Shown: positions 8,609 to 18,835, counted from the stretch's first letter. The stretch: 64,000 nt of DNA from Providencia sp. PROV188 (GCF_027595165.1 NZ_CP097292.1:81400-145399); one strand, 5' to 3'. Numbers and translations are program-made. Notes: generated from the sequence alone by a model not told the origin.

Positions 8609-9314
8609 TTCAACCTCACACCAAAATCGCTTTTATCATCAATGTATTACTAGCAGATTATCATGAAATTTCACCAAAATCACCCAGCCCGAAGGGCTGT
8701 AGACGGCAAATAGAGTGACAGAGAACAGATTAAGGTCAGGGCCGTCGAGACCCGCGTTAGCGGTTACGCACTGTTTAATGCCCCAATCCGCCCCTCGTCC
8801 TGGTTGAGCCAATTAAAATTAACACCGTTATTTTGTTTATTTGACCCTTTGGAAAACGCAGTGAGACGGGCGAGAGGCGTAGCCTCGATGAACGGCTGTA
8901 GCTGCGCGTTAAGGTGGCCATAGGCCAGCTTTACGGGGGCAATGGCACTATGCTGACACCATTATCTGAGCGACCGCCATGTATGGCGTGTAAGCGAAGG
9001 CTTTATTGGGTTTGTCTCTTTAGAGTGTGCGGCTTGAAAAAGCAGAGCCGCAACTCCTTTTATTTAAAAGGACGTTTAGTTCAGAATCTAAAAACGAATT
9101 TAACGATAAAACACCAAACTGATTCGAAGTTAATTGCAGAGAATAAATGCATTCGAAGTTAATAGGGTAAATATCACACAAAAATAGTCGAGCTATCATC
9201 GTTGAGATGAATGCAGAGATTGAATCAACGAATTTTCTGTTCAAAAAACAAGCTCTACAGATTTGGGGCGAACGAGACCACCGCCAGTCAAGGCGGTAAA
9301 TTTAAAGGGGTGAA
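8609..9314. other. Region downstream of repA, candidate oriR/CIS; no gene seen
   Basis: About 700 bases between the repA stop and the finO start. In IncFII plasmids the CIS element and origin oriR follow repA in this position, so the origin is expected here. I did not find a perfect DnaA box in it. A short hairpin (GAGGC-gta-GCCTC) lies near 8870-8885. Open frames at 8914-9162 and 9020-9244 are not supported as genes. Confidence 0.4.
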
Positions 9315-10253
9315 TTAGGAGTCCGGCAGGTGTTCCAAGTAATGCAGATAGATAGCCTGCCCTTGAATACTTGGATACAAGGCTTTCATTTTCCGCTCAA
9401 AGGCCATGACCGCCGCAATAGGCTGCGTCACCTTCCATGATTCGAAACGACGCCATGCAGCATGTTCGGCGCTTTCTGGCGCTTCCAAACTTTTGGCTAA
9501 CGCTTTCTTTTCCTTTAGGGCTTTGGCTAAATGTTTCTTCTCTTGTTTGAGCGCTTCATCTTTCCCAACCACGAGCGTTTTGAGCTTGTTGAGCAGGTTG
9601 CGAAGTTTATGCTTAGTGTCGAGTGACACCACGTTCGCGCGGGCAAGCCGCAAAACATGTTGGGCGTAGCGTTTTTGGTAGCTCTCTTTTAATCCCTGTT
9701 TTTCCATCCAGCGGCTAAAGCTGGATACGACTTCGCGCAGTTCCGATGCAGAAAACCCGAGTCCATGGAAAAACTCCGGACGAATCCAAATGCGCATCGC
9801 TTTGTATTGTTTGGCCTCGATATCAAAATCGCGGTCAATCACAATGAGGTTAGCGTGTTCCCAGTCACGCAGCGCATGCAATATCGGATCGTAACTTTTA
9901 CGACCACTGTCATAGCGATACAGTTGACCGCACAATTCCGCTAACTTCTCCACGGAGCACATCACTTCAAACAGCGCGTCGCTTTCAGGGTTATAATCGG
10001 CATAGGCAATCATGGCCATCGCTAACGCGTCAAAGGTTTCCCGACGCTCTGAACGCACGGATATCCGCTGCTTTCGACTATAACGCAGTTGGTAAATATG
10101 GGGGTTTCGGTTCCAGTCGTGGCATTTTAACGCGGCTGCAAAGCGACGCACCGGCACTAATTTCGGTAATTGCCCTAAAAATTTGGGTGCATAATGCCGA
10201 TGAATTTTACCGACGGAACAAGGGACTGCCGAATTTGAGGTAGCATTATTCAT
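9315..10253 (-). CDS. repA: IncFII-type replication initiator RepA
   Basis: 312 residues. It has a conserved segment (PVRRFAAALKCHDWNRNP), a central winged-helix-like region (FEVMCSVEKLAELCGQL, DPILHALRDWEHANLIVI) and a lysine-rich coiled C-terminal part. ATG at 10251-10253 is preferred over GTG at 10265 because GGAG stands 5 bases before it and the leader-peptide stop overlaps it. Upstream lie the leader peptide and the CopA antisense RNA, the standard IncFII copy-control layout. RepA starts replication at an origin downstream of its gene. No copB gene is present between the CopA region and traI. Confidence 0.82.
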   Translation of the reverse strand: MNNATSNSAVPCSVGKIHRHYAPKFLGQLPKLVPVRRFAAALKCHDWNRNPHIYQLRYSRKQRISVRSERRETFDALAMAMIAYADYNPESDALFEVMCSVEKLAELCGQLYRYDSGRKSYDPILHALRDWEHANLIVIDRDFDIEAKQYKAMRIWIRPEFFHGLGFSASELREVVSSFSRWMEKQGLKESYQKRYAQHVLRLARANVVSLDTKHKLRNLLNKLKTLVVGKDEALKQEKKHLAKALKEKKALAKSLEAPESAEHAAWRRFESWKVTQPIAAVMAFERKMKALYPSIQGQAIYLHYLEHLPDS

Positions 10254-10302
10254 GTTTCTCCGCACTTATGTTGTACGGAAGGAGTTGAATTTTGTTGCGC
10301 AT
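10246..10302 (-). CDS. RepA leader peptide (Tap-like)
   Basis: An 18-codon frame (MRNKIQLLPYNISAEKHE) starting inside the CopT leader and ending across the repA start (CATGAATAA). This is the arrangement of tap in R1 and related IncFII replicons, where translation of the leader opens the repA ribosome site. CopA binding would block leader translation and so repA. Confidence 0.75.
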   Translation of the reverse strand: MRNKIQLLPYNISAEKHE

Positions 10303-10313
10303 AATTCTATACT
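10285..10313 (+). promoter_or_regulatory. copA promoter
   Basis: TTGAAT at 10285-10290 and TATACT at 10308-10313 with a 17-base spacer on the + strand, opposite to repA. A transcript starting near 10320 would end at the hairpin at 10358-10410, giving about 90 nt, close to the CopA of R1. Confidence 0.75.
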
Positions 10314-10319
10314 CCCCTC

Positions 10320-10410
10320 AAGGAGTACAACATACCCCTTGCGGAATTACTCTGATGACCCCTGATAATCTTTTCGTCCCGCCAAGAATGAAGAAGATTA
10401 CAGGGGTTTT
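10320..10410 (+). ncRNA. copA: CopA antisense copy-number control RNA
   Basis: The RNA ends in a strong stem-loop. ACCCCTG and TAATCTT (10358-10372) pair with AAGATTA and CAGGGGT (10394-10407), followed by TTTT, so the loop hairpin also acts as terminator. The loop contains CGCCAA, the conserved kissing-loop core of IncFII CopA/CopT. It is antisense to the repA leader and would block leader-peptide and RepA synthesis. A good promoter precedes it. Confidence 0.85.
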
Positions 10411-10661
10411 CTATTTGGGTTCACAGCACATTTTTGTGTGTTACATCCCATCTCTTGCCACCTTTCGGCGTGGCGACCACAAAATCCACATCAATTGTCG
10501 GCTAATCTAGCATTCTATGCGCATCCAAGCAACGTCTTCACGTCAAGACGCGATTTATTCACAATAATTTATGATAAAACTTGAGGTTCGACGCGAGAGA
10601 AAACTAAAAGAAACTGGCGGAAATCGCCGACAATGCGGGTTAAAACAGAAATAACAGAGAC
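10411..10661. promoter_or_regulatory. repA promoter region with a DnaA box
   Basis: This gap between CopA and traI must hold the repA promoter on the minus strand. A perfect DnaA-box consensus, TTATTCACA, is at 10555-10563. A weak promoter (TTGCTT, 17 bases, TAGATT) can be read on the minus strand just downstream of it. No copB-like frame is present. Confidence 0.5.
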
Positions 10662-13600
10662 TTAATCACCAAACTCACGATCACGAGATTTTTCCATCAC
10701 GATTTCACGCTCTTGCTGACGCAATGCCTCTCGTTGTTGTTGCTGATGTTGGCGCTCAAACTGTACAGCCTTTTCAATGACACGCTCTTTCGCCTCCATG
10801 AAGTCATGTTCGCCTTTGAGTAAGCTGTCACGCTCTTGAGCCATCACCAGTTTCAATTCCTCCTCGTTAAGCTCAGGGGTTTTAGACTCACTACTGGTTT
10901 GTTGACGCAGGGCAGCTTCAGCCTCTTTTAAGGCTTTATCCATCGCCTGCTCCTCGGGGGTTTGCAGGGATTTCGGGTCACTGTTTGCTTTATCGGTTTG
11001 CGTGGCATTCGGATTCGCATAGGCGTTATCCACTTCCCCTTGCGTGATTTTCTCAATCATGGCCGTGTGTAAACGTTCATCGGGATAGAGTTGTACGACT
11101 ACACCTTGTTCGGGTTGTTGCGCCATCGCCCCAAAGGCTGAATCCAAACTGTTCACAATCACGGTTTTCCCGTTTTGACTGGGTTTCACCACGATAAATT
11201 GTGCCTGTTCGCTCCCCAGTAAACGCCCTTCAGCTCGAAGTCCTTGCAATTTATCACCGTCAAGTTCAATCGCTTGTAACATCGTACCTTGAGCTTTACC
11301 GTGGACATCGTAAGCCGGCCACGCGACATGCGGTTCGGGATACTTAGTGGACGGGTAAACAAACTTCCCTTCATGGGTGTCACCCAATCCCATTTGGCGG
11401 CTTAATGCACGACCAATCGCTGTCTCATTAAGCGGTTTCGCATGGTCAAACAGTTGATTACCGACTTTGGCGGCGCGGTCTTGTTCAGCCAATAGCACAT
11501 CATGCGCCGTCTGCCGGTTCCCTGGGTTCTCGATGGCTTTGGTCCATTTATCCAAATCATCACTGTAGGTTTGCACATGCGCTTTCGTACGAGATAACGC
11601 CACGTATGCATCGCGCAAGGTCGCCAGAGAGCGTCGGTCTCCTGCCACGCCACCAAGGACGATGACAAACTGACTGCTGGTCCCTTGCGCTTTATGAGCC
11701 GTACCGGCATAGCCGTAATCCACGTGTTGGTCAGTCAATGCCCTATTCGGGTCAAGCTCGCGTGACTCATCGCCCTTGGTGATCGTGATTTTCCCATTTT
11801 CGCTGACTTCACTGACCGTCCAGTCACTGTTCATCACGCGTCCGCGCTCTTTGTCGGTACGGGTAAAGCTAATTTTCTCGCCAACCGCGATATGACGGCT
11901 TTCTTGGCGGTAAATACCGATATCCCGTAAGCTACTTTCAAAAGCCGAGAGTAAATGCCCTTTACCTTCTTCATCAACCAGGGTCACAACCCCCTCACTC
12001 ACTCCCGTCTCCGTCACCGCAATCCGATAATACTGCTCTTGAATCAGCGCAATCTTACCGACATGTGCCGCCATCCCAACCGTTGAGAGCAAGGCTTCGG
12101 TGCGGGTGCTTTCACGCACCAAGATTGGTACGTTTCTCCCGCCTTGCAGTTGCCCTTGTTCGACTAGGATTTGATGAATACCGCGATTAAGTTCATCTTT
12201 ATCACGGTTGGTTTGCACCACAATCAGTGTCTCTTTTTGCGCTTCAGCCGTTCGCCCGCGATAGTCATCGAGAATATGTGTAATGACCTTGTCACCTGAA
12301 TTTATCACCGACTGTTCGGGTAATTCCGCCCCCGCTCGACGGGAAACCACATCCGGTGTCACCCGATTCATCGTGTCAATAGCAGTTTGAATATTGCCTG
12401 CTATAATGGCTTCAATGGTCGGACGAAGTTCGGGTCTTTGCCGAACAATTTCTTTCATAATGGCGGTATCAAGGACTGAGCGTTCTTGCGCAAGCGCAAA
12501 GGGCGTTCCACTGTCCACCGATAATAGCTGGGCCGTATCCCCACTGAGCACGCCTCGCCCCCCTCCATGCGCGATGATCTGCAAAACTTCACTTAAATTT
12601 CGGTTGCCGACCATAGAGCTTTCATCGACTAAAAATAGCGTATTTTTAAAATCGAGCGTTTCGCCTTGTTGTTGGCGTTGATTCGCATCCATCAAAAAGG
12701 CATGCAAGGTTTGCGATTTCACACCAACATCGGCCATTTCCCCAACGGCACGGTGAGTAGGCGCAAGACCTATCACTTCCGGTCGCTGTGCTGCTGGGAG
12801 GGTATCCAACGCCTTGAGAACGGCAGTAAATTGCGTGGTTTTCCCTACCCCAGCATAGCCTTGGATGCCGACAAATTGGTCACGACTGCCTAAAATCAGC
12901 TCAGTTGCCGCTTTTTGTCCCGAGGTTAATCCGTCCAGTTGCGCCTCTGGCACAGACGCCATCAACGGTGTTTGTGTACCTTTACCCGCTAAAATCGTTG
13001 TGAGAATTTGTTTTTCCATCTCCCACGTACTGGCGGCCACATAATGTTGTTGGGCTGCCCCCTTGCCACTGCTCACGGGGATGATGGCTTTTTGGGAAAC
13101 TAAGCGGTCAAAAGCGTTTCCCACCGATTGACTGTCGAGCGAGGCGTGTAACGGCAACGCTTTGGCAATCGCATCGATACGCGAGAAAAAAACCTGGCTC
13201 TCTTGCGCTAGCCCCATCCCTTGTTGCAAGGCTTTTTCGGGTTTAGACCATAGCGCGTGTGCCGCATTATCAGCGGCTTGCTCAATGGCTTTCGCATCCT
13301 GCCCCTCTACTCCAACCAATTGACGCGCTTGCTGATAGACTGGAGAACGCGATAAACGACGCTCGGTTTCCATCTTATCCAGTGGCGTATACACGGTAAT
13401 ATGCTCACCACTGCGTGCCGCCGTATTGAGTAAGGTCGGCTGTGTATCCCGTGCAGATGCGGCCAATAACACCGTCCCTGTATCGTTAGCCTGTTGCCCT
13501 GGGGCGGTAACATAACCATAATCGGCTTTGACACCCTCCCGTACATCAATACGATGCGTTTTCCCATTGAAATTAATCATGATGGCGTTTGGCATAAAAC

Positions 13601-15788
13601 CGGAAACCGTGACAGCGTCACGTGCAGAGAGTTTATTTTGCTTCGCCAGTATCGTTAACCGCTCGCCTTGCTTGATGTCCATCGTTTGGCGCTGATAGGC
13701 ACTCCATTGGCCATCAAATTGCTGTGGCTTCATCACCTGTTTTTGCCCTTGGTCATCGAGCAACGTGACCGAACGGGTTTCAGGCGTCACACGGTCAATG
13801 GTGTAGCGTTCAACCTCTTTTTTGTCCGCATTCCAACGCTCCATCACCATGCCTTCACGGTAGCTGTCGATTTGCTTGCGTGAATAGCTGTCGAGCCACA
13901 CGGGCTTAAGCTGTGTCACCGTCACCGTTTTTTCACTGAGCATGCCGTGCTCGGTGAGCGTTTGCCGAACGGTGTCGGTGACAATTTTTTGCTCACGAAC
14001 GCCACTGACCTGTGCGACCACGGGTTTCATGTCACTGTGCAGCTGTGCATAATCCGCCGCCAGTGCCGCATAACGATGATTTTTATCGGGAATATGTGCC
14101 GTTTTCACCGTTAAGACAGCTGAAGCCTCACCTTGAAAACGTGGCACTCCTGCATCTTGCAACGTCGCCAATACGTTTCCCGTGCCTTTGCGCCCACCAC
14201 TGTCCATCATGAGCACTTGCACATTGGCAGATTGGGCGCTTTCAAGTAGGGATAAGGCGGATTTCAATGACAGTTTTTCCGCATTGGCAACCAACAAGGT
14301 ACTGTTGGGTTTAAGCGGTTGACTGTCACTCAGGGTCATTTTCGGCACATAAGCAAAACGCTTATCATTGGCAAAGGCTTGACGACTAGTCGTATCAAGG
14401 GTCATCACCGCTACGTCACGCCCCTGTGATTGAGCCATCGTGACACCGTCTAATACCCCGTCTCGTTGCGCTTTACCGAGTCCTTGACTAGCGACAATTG
14501 CAATACTGGGTAACGTATCTGCCACTTTTTCCATGACTGGTGCGAGGGTTTCTGTCCGCGCCTGAAAACTGATGGTACGGTTATGTTGCTTCATGTCGGT
14601 AGCAATTTGTTGTAGCTTCAGCTCGTCCATCAAATGAATAGACGAGGTAAATAGTCCTTTTTTCTCATCCAGTGGGATAAGTTGACGCTGTTCAATCGCC
14701 ACATCGATAGCCTCACGCACCTGCGCTATCATGCCCGCACGAGCTTCCAATCCCCCAAGCGATTTAGCGAGCACTTGGCTGTAGTTCATACTGAGCTGCT
14801 TATCACTGAGTAGCGCGATGGCATCGGTGACAGCGCGTGTGATATCCGGCAGGATCTCCCGAGGCATGGAACCCGTATCCCCTTTAGCCATGCGCTGCTC
14901 TGCGTCGGCATAAAACTTTTTACGTTCTTCAGGACCAAAGCCATTTTTATCCAAGCGGTCAAACCAGTCGGTTAATAACTCACTTTTTTCAGGGGTTGTT
15001 TTAGCTTGACGAGTATCGAGCGCCGCTACATCACGGGATTTGAGTGAGGCTTCATGCCCCACCGCATCCATAATTTGAGCATGGCGTTGAGAAAAAGGCA
15101 CAACGGGCACACCCACGATTTCCCATAACCCATTTTTTCCTGTTTCATGAGTTTGCATACCAAAGCTTTCTACGCGCTCACGTAAAGCATGGCGGTAGAT
15201 TTGCCCTAATGACACTTGCAATGCATAAACAGCCTCACTGAAGCCGCTTTTTTGCTGTGTATCACTGGATAACGTGCGCCACTCGCCATTGTGTTTGGTC
15301 ATGTTCATCACAAGGGCATGCGTATGGACTAAAGGGTCGTGCTCGCGGGATGTATCATGGTTAAATGCCACGATAACCAAGTTTTTGGTCATTTCCAGCG
15401 AGGTTTTGCCTTCAACCATCACCCGCGTTGACGCGAGGCTCTCCACTTCCTTTAGGGCAACCTCGACCGCATGATTGTGCGCGTCAATCATGCGCTTATC
15501 ACCTAGCACTAACCCTAATACAGAAACACTTTTGGGTGCCGAAAACGTTAAATCTTGCCCTTCGCGGTGGACGTTTTTACCGTTTTCCCTGCGCTCTAGA
15601 CTTTGGCCATTGGGTAAGCGCCCCTCCAGGATTTCCCCCAGTTGGTCTTTAGTAACTTCGCCTTCCAGTCCAAGCGATTTCGCACCTTCGCCCATCCAAC
15701 GGGCTTCAAGGTTGCCAAGGAAATAATAATTGTCTTCATGGGTATAATAATTTGCCGCATTATTGGCAATCGGTGCAACTGTCATCAT
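10662..15788 (-). CDS. traI: TraI relaxase-helicase
   Basis: 1708 residues, close to F TraI (1756). The N-terminal TrwC-type relaxase has the tyrosine clusters NYYTHEDNYY (residues 13-22) and the metal-binding histidines in LVHTHALV. Two RecD-like helicase regions follow; the active one has Walker A GYAGVGKTT near residue 975. The C-terminal tail is charged and coiled. ATG at 15786-15788 is chosen because it overlaps the traD stop (TAATG) and gives the usual MMxxA start. TraI nicks oriT, stays on the 5' end and unwinds the transferred strand. The F-like nic sequence at 41.5 kb fits its family. Confidence 0.96.
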   Translation of the reverse strand: MMTVAPIANNAANYYTHEDNYYFLGNLEARWMGEGAKSLGLEGEVTKDQLGEILEGRLPNGQSLERRENGKNVHREGQDLTFSAPKSVSVLGLVLGDKRMIDAHNHAVEVALKEVESLASTRVMVEGKTSLEMTKNLVIVAFNHDTSREHDPLVHTHALVMNMTKHNGEWRTLSSDTQQKSGFSEAVYALQVSLGQIYRHALRERVESFGMQTHETGKNGLWEIVGVPVVPFSQRHAQIMDAVGHEASLKSRDVAALDTRQAKTTPEKSELLTDWFDRLDKNGFGPEERKKFYADAEQRMAKGDTGSMPREILPDITRAVTDAIALLSDKQLSMNYSQVLAKSLGGLEARAGMIAQVREAIDVAIEQRQLIPLDEKKGLFTSSIHLMDELKLQQIATDMKQHNRTISFQARTETLAPVMEKVADTLPSIAIVASQGLGKAQRDGVLDGVTMAQSQGRDVAVMTLDTTSRQAFANDKRFAYVPKMTLSDSQPLKPNSTLLVANAEKLSLKSALSLLESAQSANVQVLMMDSGGRKGTGNVLATLQDAGVPRFQGEASAVLTVKTAHIPDKNHRYAALAADYAQLHSDMKPVVAQVSGVREQKIVTDTVRQTLTEHGMLSEKTVTVTQLKPVWLDSYSRKQIDSYREGMVMERWNADKKEVERYTIDRVTPETRSVTLLDDQGQKQVMKPQQFDGQWSAYQRQTMDIKQGERLTILAKQNKLSARDAVTVSGFMPNAIMINFNGKTHRIDVREGVKADYGYVTAPGQQANDTGTVLLAASARDTQPTLLNTAARSGEHITVYTPLDKMETERRLSRSPVYQQARQLVGVEGQDAKAIEQAADNAAHALWSKPEKALQQGMGLAQESQVFFSRIDAIAKALPLHASLDSQSVGNAFDRLVSQKAIIPVSSGKGAAQQHYVAASTWEMEKQILTTILAGKGTQTPLMASVPEAQLDGLTSGQKAATELILGSRDQFVGIQGYAGVGKTTQFTAVLKALDTLPAAQRPEVIGLAPTHRAVGEMADVGVKSQTLHAFLMDANQRQQQGETLDFKNTLFLVDESSMVGNRNLSEVLQIIAHGGGRGVLSGDTAQLLSVDSGTPFALAQERSVLDTAIMKEIVRQRPELRPTIEAIIAGNIQTAIDTMNRVTPDVVSRRAGAELPEQSVINSGDKVITHILDDYRGRTAEAQKETLIVVQTNRDKDELNRGIHQILVEQGQLQGGRNVPILVRESTRTEALLSTVGMAAHVGKIALIQEQYYRIAVTETGVSEGVVTLVDEEGKGHLLSAFESSLRDIGIYRQESRHIAVGEKISFTRTDKERGRVMNSDWTVSEVSENGKITITKGDESRELDPNRALTDQHVDYGYAGTAHKAQGTSSQFVIVLGGVAGDRRSLATLRDAYVALSRTKAHVQTYSDDLDKWTKAIENPGNRQTAHDVLLAEQDRAAKVGNQLFDHAKPLNETAIGRALSRQMGLGDTHEGKFVYPSTKYPEPHVAWPAYDVHGKAQGTMLQAIELDGDKLQGLRAEGRLLGSEQAQFIVVKPSQNGKTVIVNSLDSAFGAMAQQPEQGVVVQLYPDERLHTAMIEKITQGEVDNAYANPNATQTDKANSDPKSLQTPEEQAMDKALKEAEAALRQQTSSESKTPELNEEELKLVMAQERDSLLKGEHDFMEAKERVIEKAVQFERQHQQQQREALRQQEREIVMEKSRDREFGD

Positions 15789-18028
15789 TACCATTTCCCC
15801 CAACCGTTATCGTGTTCACGCTCTAAATCAGGTGAAGAACTCACATTTTTTACATGGGGATCCCCCAAAATTTCCTTTTCTTCCTGTCGCATGCGCGTAT
15901 AGCTTTCATACAGGTCTTGGGGGTTTTCTTCTGATTCGACGGCGGCACCTAAAACCTCACCCGTTTCAGTATTCACAGTGAGTCCCTCCATCACCACCTC
16001 TCTACCACTCGTGCTATTTATATTGGTCAATGGATCGGTTTGTGTCTCGCTGGAGTCCACTTTGGGCGATGACGTGTCTGAGACTGAGGGCATGGCGGGT
16101 AAAAGCTCTTCAGGCATCCTGTCGTTCAACACCGCATTTTCTACCGTCGTGGTAGCACTCACTTCGGTAGGAATGTCAACGGGTTTGCCGCTAATGAGAC
16201 CATCAATAAAACGTCCCACATTGGCGGGTAAAGTGTCGTGCTTCAGTCGCAACTCAATTTCCGTTTCAATTTCTTGGTCTAAACTGTCATTGATGTTACG
16301 CGGAGTAAATTCAGCGGCGACTGGCTTAATTTTTTCATAACTCATGGCTTGCCTGACAACGGGGTATTGACCGGGTAATGTCAAATAACACGTCAGATCG
16401 GGTAAAGACTGAACATCTGAGTAGTTAACTAAGTCACTGTCTTCTTGTTGTTTACTGAACGAGACCCCATCCCGCACCGTCTCTTTGCCGTAGCTGTATT
16501 GCTCATTAAATCGCCTGATCCGCTCTTGCCCGAGTTGATCTCGCACCCATTTCGCGACACTTTCATCCGGTGAACGAAAGAAAAAACGGGTATTGAGCAA
16601 ATCCATCATGGCATCGGCATAATCCCGACCGTAGGTGTAGTCCAACTGCGGTTTATTCTGAAAACCCAGCGTAAAACACCCACCAAACTTACGGGCCTCT
16701 GACAATACTTGCGGTAACTCCGGCAACTTATGCAAAGAGGCCAGCTCGTCATAAATGAACCACACTCGCCGCTCTGGGTTTTCCCCCATTTCTAATAGAC
16801 AGTTAGCGGCTTGGGCTAACCACATGGAAATCAGCGGTTTTAAGGATTCATGTTGACGGGCATTACTGGTGATCCACAGCCACCCGTGACGTTCTTTTTT
16901 CTCATTAACACTTTTCATCCACTCACGGATAGCAAACGGTTGTTTGCCATTACGTTCAATCCCTTGAAGGTAGCGCAGGGCTTTGACGTAGTTCGTCAAC
17001 ACACCTCGGATAGAAATGGCGGTTTTCTCGACCTTCTCTTCCATCAAGTTACTGGCTTCCGTGCCTGCCACATACGCACGTAACGTTTTTAAATCAATGG
17101 CTAATAAAGTCCGTAATAATTTGTTATAACTGCGATTCGAATCCCCCCCTAACTTAGCGGCGACGGCGGTAAAAATGGTTCGCGCAGACCCAGTCCAGAA
17201 GGGATCTTCGGAGGTGCTTTGAGGGATGAGTGTATTCGCCATACTGTCAAAATCGGGTGTCGTTAAGCATTCACGCCACAGATCCCAATTTTCACAGCGG
17301 TCATCCAGGGGATTGAGCAATTTGTCGATATTTTCGTTGTAGTGCTTTTTGACCAACGAACAACCTTTATCAAACACAATCACCATGTCACCGCGTTTAC
17401 GCAGTTGAATTAACAGCTTATTAATGGCATTGGATTTTCCTGAACCGGGTGTGCCGTGCATTAAGATATTTTGCACTTCACTGTTCAGTTTCAGTGGTAA
17501 TCCATCAAACGTGATCGGCGAAGCTTCGCGTCGGGCATGCAGCATATTTCGGACCGCTTTAACATCGTCGGTCAGGGTTCGCCCGCCGATAACATCATTA
17601 TGAGCTTGGCGCTGCCCCAAACGATGTAAAAAACGGTAGACAATAAACGCCAAACCAATGACGAAAATAATGGCCCATAAAACAGATAAGCCCAATTCTT
17701 GTAAGACAATATTCCCGGCATAGATCATGTAATCGTCTTTGAGAATGGCCTCGGAGGTAAAACGATAGAGTTGTCCATCAAAACTGACGTCATAAATAGG
17801 TGGCACACGATAAAGGGCTTGTTCCCCGCCAGACATAAAATAGAGCCACCAATATAATCCCCCATTTTTCATTTCTTGAATGGGAACTTTAAAATAAAAA
17901 ATAACAGGGAAAATAAGTAAGAAGAATAGAATAAGCCAAAAGGATATTCGCTTATTCACTTGCATGAACATGCCCAGCATATAGCTAAAGACCTGCCCAC
18001 CCTGCGTAATATGCTTGGTTGAACTCAT
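15788..18028 (-). CDS. traD: TraD coupling protein
   Basis: 746 residues. Two N-terminal membrane segments (about residues 28-48 and 108-132) precede an ATPase with Walker A GTPGSGKS near residue 190 and a Walker B-like VWFIYDEL. The acidic C-terminal tail is where F TraD contacts TraM. TraD is the hexameric inner-membrane pump that links the relaxosome to the secretion channel. The gene overlaps traI by one base (TAATG), which suggests coupled translation. Confidence 0.95.
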   Translation of the reverse strand: MSSTKHITQGGQVFSYMLGMFMQVNKRISFWLILFFLLIFPVIFYFKVPIQEMKNGGLYWWLYFMSGGEQALYRVPPIYDVSFDGQLYRFTSEAILKDDYMIYAGNIVLQELGLSVLWAIIFVIGLAFIVYRFLHRLGQRQAHNDVIGGRTLTDDVKAVRNMLHARREASPITFDGLPLKLNSEVQNILMHGTPGSGKSNAINKLLIQLRKRGDMVIVFDKGCSLVKKHYNENIDKLLNPLDDRCENWDLWRECLTTPDFDSMANTLIPQSTSEDPFWTGSARTIFTAVAAKLGGDSNRSYNKLLRTLLAIDLKTLRAYVAGTEASNLMEEKVEKTAISIRGVLTNYVKALRYLQGIERNGKQPFAIREWMKSVNEKKERHGWLWITSNARQHESLKPLISMWLAQAANCLLEMGENPERRVWFIYDELASLHKLPELPQVLSEARKFGGCFTLGFQNKPQLDYTYGRDYADAMMDLLNTRFFFRSPDESVAKWVRDQLGQERIRRFNEQYSYGKETVRDGVSFSKQQEDSDLVNYSDVQSLPDLTCYLTLPGQYPVVRQAMSYEKIKPVAAEFTPRNINDSLDQEIETEIELRLKHDTLPANVGRFIDGLISGKPVDIPTEVSATTTVENAVLNDRMPEELLPAMPSVSDTSSPKVDSSETQTDPLTNINSTSGREVVMEGLTVNTETGEVLGAAVESEENPQDLYESYTRMRQEEKEILGDPHVKNVSSSPDLEREHDNGWGKW

Positions 18029-18091
18029 AATAAGAATACTCCGTCGAAATAACGAATAGAGAATAAATAAGAAGAGATGAATAAATCGATT

Positions 18092-18484
18092 TTATTGCAT
18101 TAATATATCATCGACTGACTGTTTAGATTTAAGCGCGCAAAATATGATCCCTTGCGCTCGACTCAAATTGTTCATTTTAATATATTCAGAAATATCGACC
18201 CTTATCTTTTTTGAATCCATTTTATTGAGTTCGTTAAGAATGACATCTAAATTAGGAGAGAGAATACCCATGTGATTTAAATATTGACTCACGTTTTTTT
18301 GATTGGATTGACTCGGATTTTGATAACCAACAACATATTGGCTACAGCCAACTATCACATCTCGTTGAGCAAGATAACATAACGATCCGTCATTTTTTCC
18401 ACTCAACGTGGAAGCAAAAGAAAATTGGGTCGCCAAAAATAAAGATAAAGCAACCCCTACTTTATTCCGTGTTGTTTTTTTCAT
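18092..18484 (-). CDS. Hypothetical secreted protein between traR and traD
   Basis: 130 residues with a typical signal peptide (MKKTTRNKVGVALSLFLATQFSFA) and two cysteines in the mature part near LCYLAQ and VGCSQY, suggesting a periplasmic disulfide protein. It lies in the slot where F has traS/traT. It is not a TraT lipoprotein. An exclusion or pilus-assembly role is possible by position only. Confidence 0.6.
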   Translation of the reverse strand: MKKTTRNKVGVALSLFLATQFSFASTLSGKNDGSLCYLAQRDVIVGCSQYVVGYQNPSQSNQKNVSQYLNHMGILSPNLDVILNELNKMDSKKIRVDISEYIKMNNLSRAQGIIFCALKSKQSVDDILMQ

Positions 18485-18541
18485 ATAAACCTCAAATTAT
18501 AAGTCGATGTATAACTTAGGCAGGATTAATTCAATTATTGA

Positions 18542-18748
18542 TTATTTTGTGCGAGACAGCTCTTGTCGTTCAATACAGCCAACACAGTGTTTCACACCTG
18601 GTAGTGCAATTCGTCGAGCAAGTGGAATACGCTCACCACATTCCATACAGGCCTCAGCACTTTGACCTTGATACTGAGCACGTTGACTCAGTCGTAAAGA
18701 CAGCAAAAAATCACTCTCAGCTTGAGAGATATCAATTTCATCAGCCAT
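18542..18748 (-). CDS. traR: TraR/DksA-type C4 zinc-finger protein
   Basis: 68 residues with a C4 zinc finger (CMECGERIPLARR, then CVGCIERQE) near the C-terminus. ATG at 18746-18748 with AGAGG upstream is preferred to an in-frame start 45 bases earlier. TraR proteins bind the RNA polymerase secondary channel and mimic DksA plus ppGpp. In F, traR lies between traV and traC; here it is moved to between traG and traD. Confidence 0.85.
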   Translation of the reverse strand: MADEIDISQAESDFLLSLRLSQRAQYQGQSAEACMECGERIPLARRIALPGVKHCVGCIERQELSRTK

Positions 18749-18835
18749 GGGAACCTCTTGAGAAGAAACGTTCCGTTCCCCTGAAAAATTCATTATTTGG
18801 GGGAACGGAATGTTAACAAGCGAAGCGCGTTAGTT

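Noticed and set aside
8914..9244. ORFs on both strands downstream of repA
   Set aside because: No ribosome site, no domain, composition not protein-like; the region is where oriR is expected.
15463..15902. Several + strand ORFs opposite traI/traD
   Set aside because: Shadows of the traI and traD coding frames.
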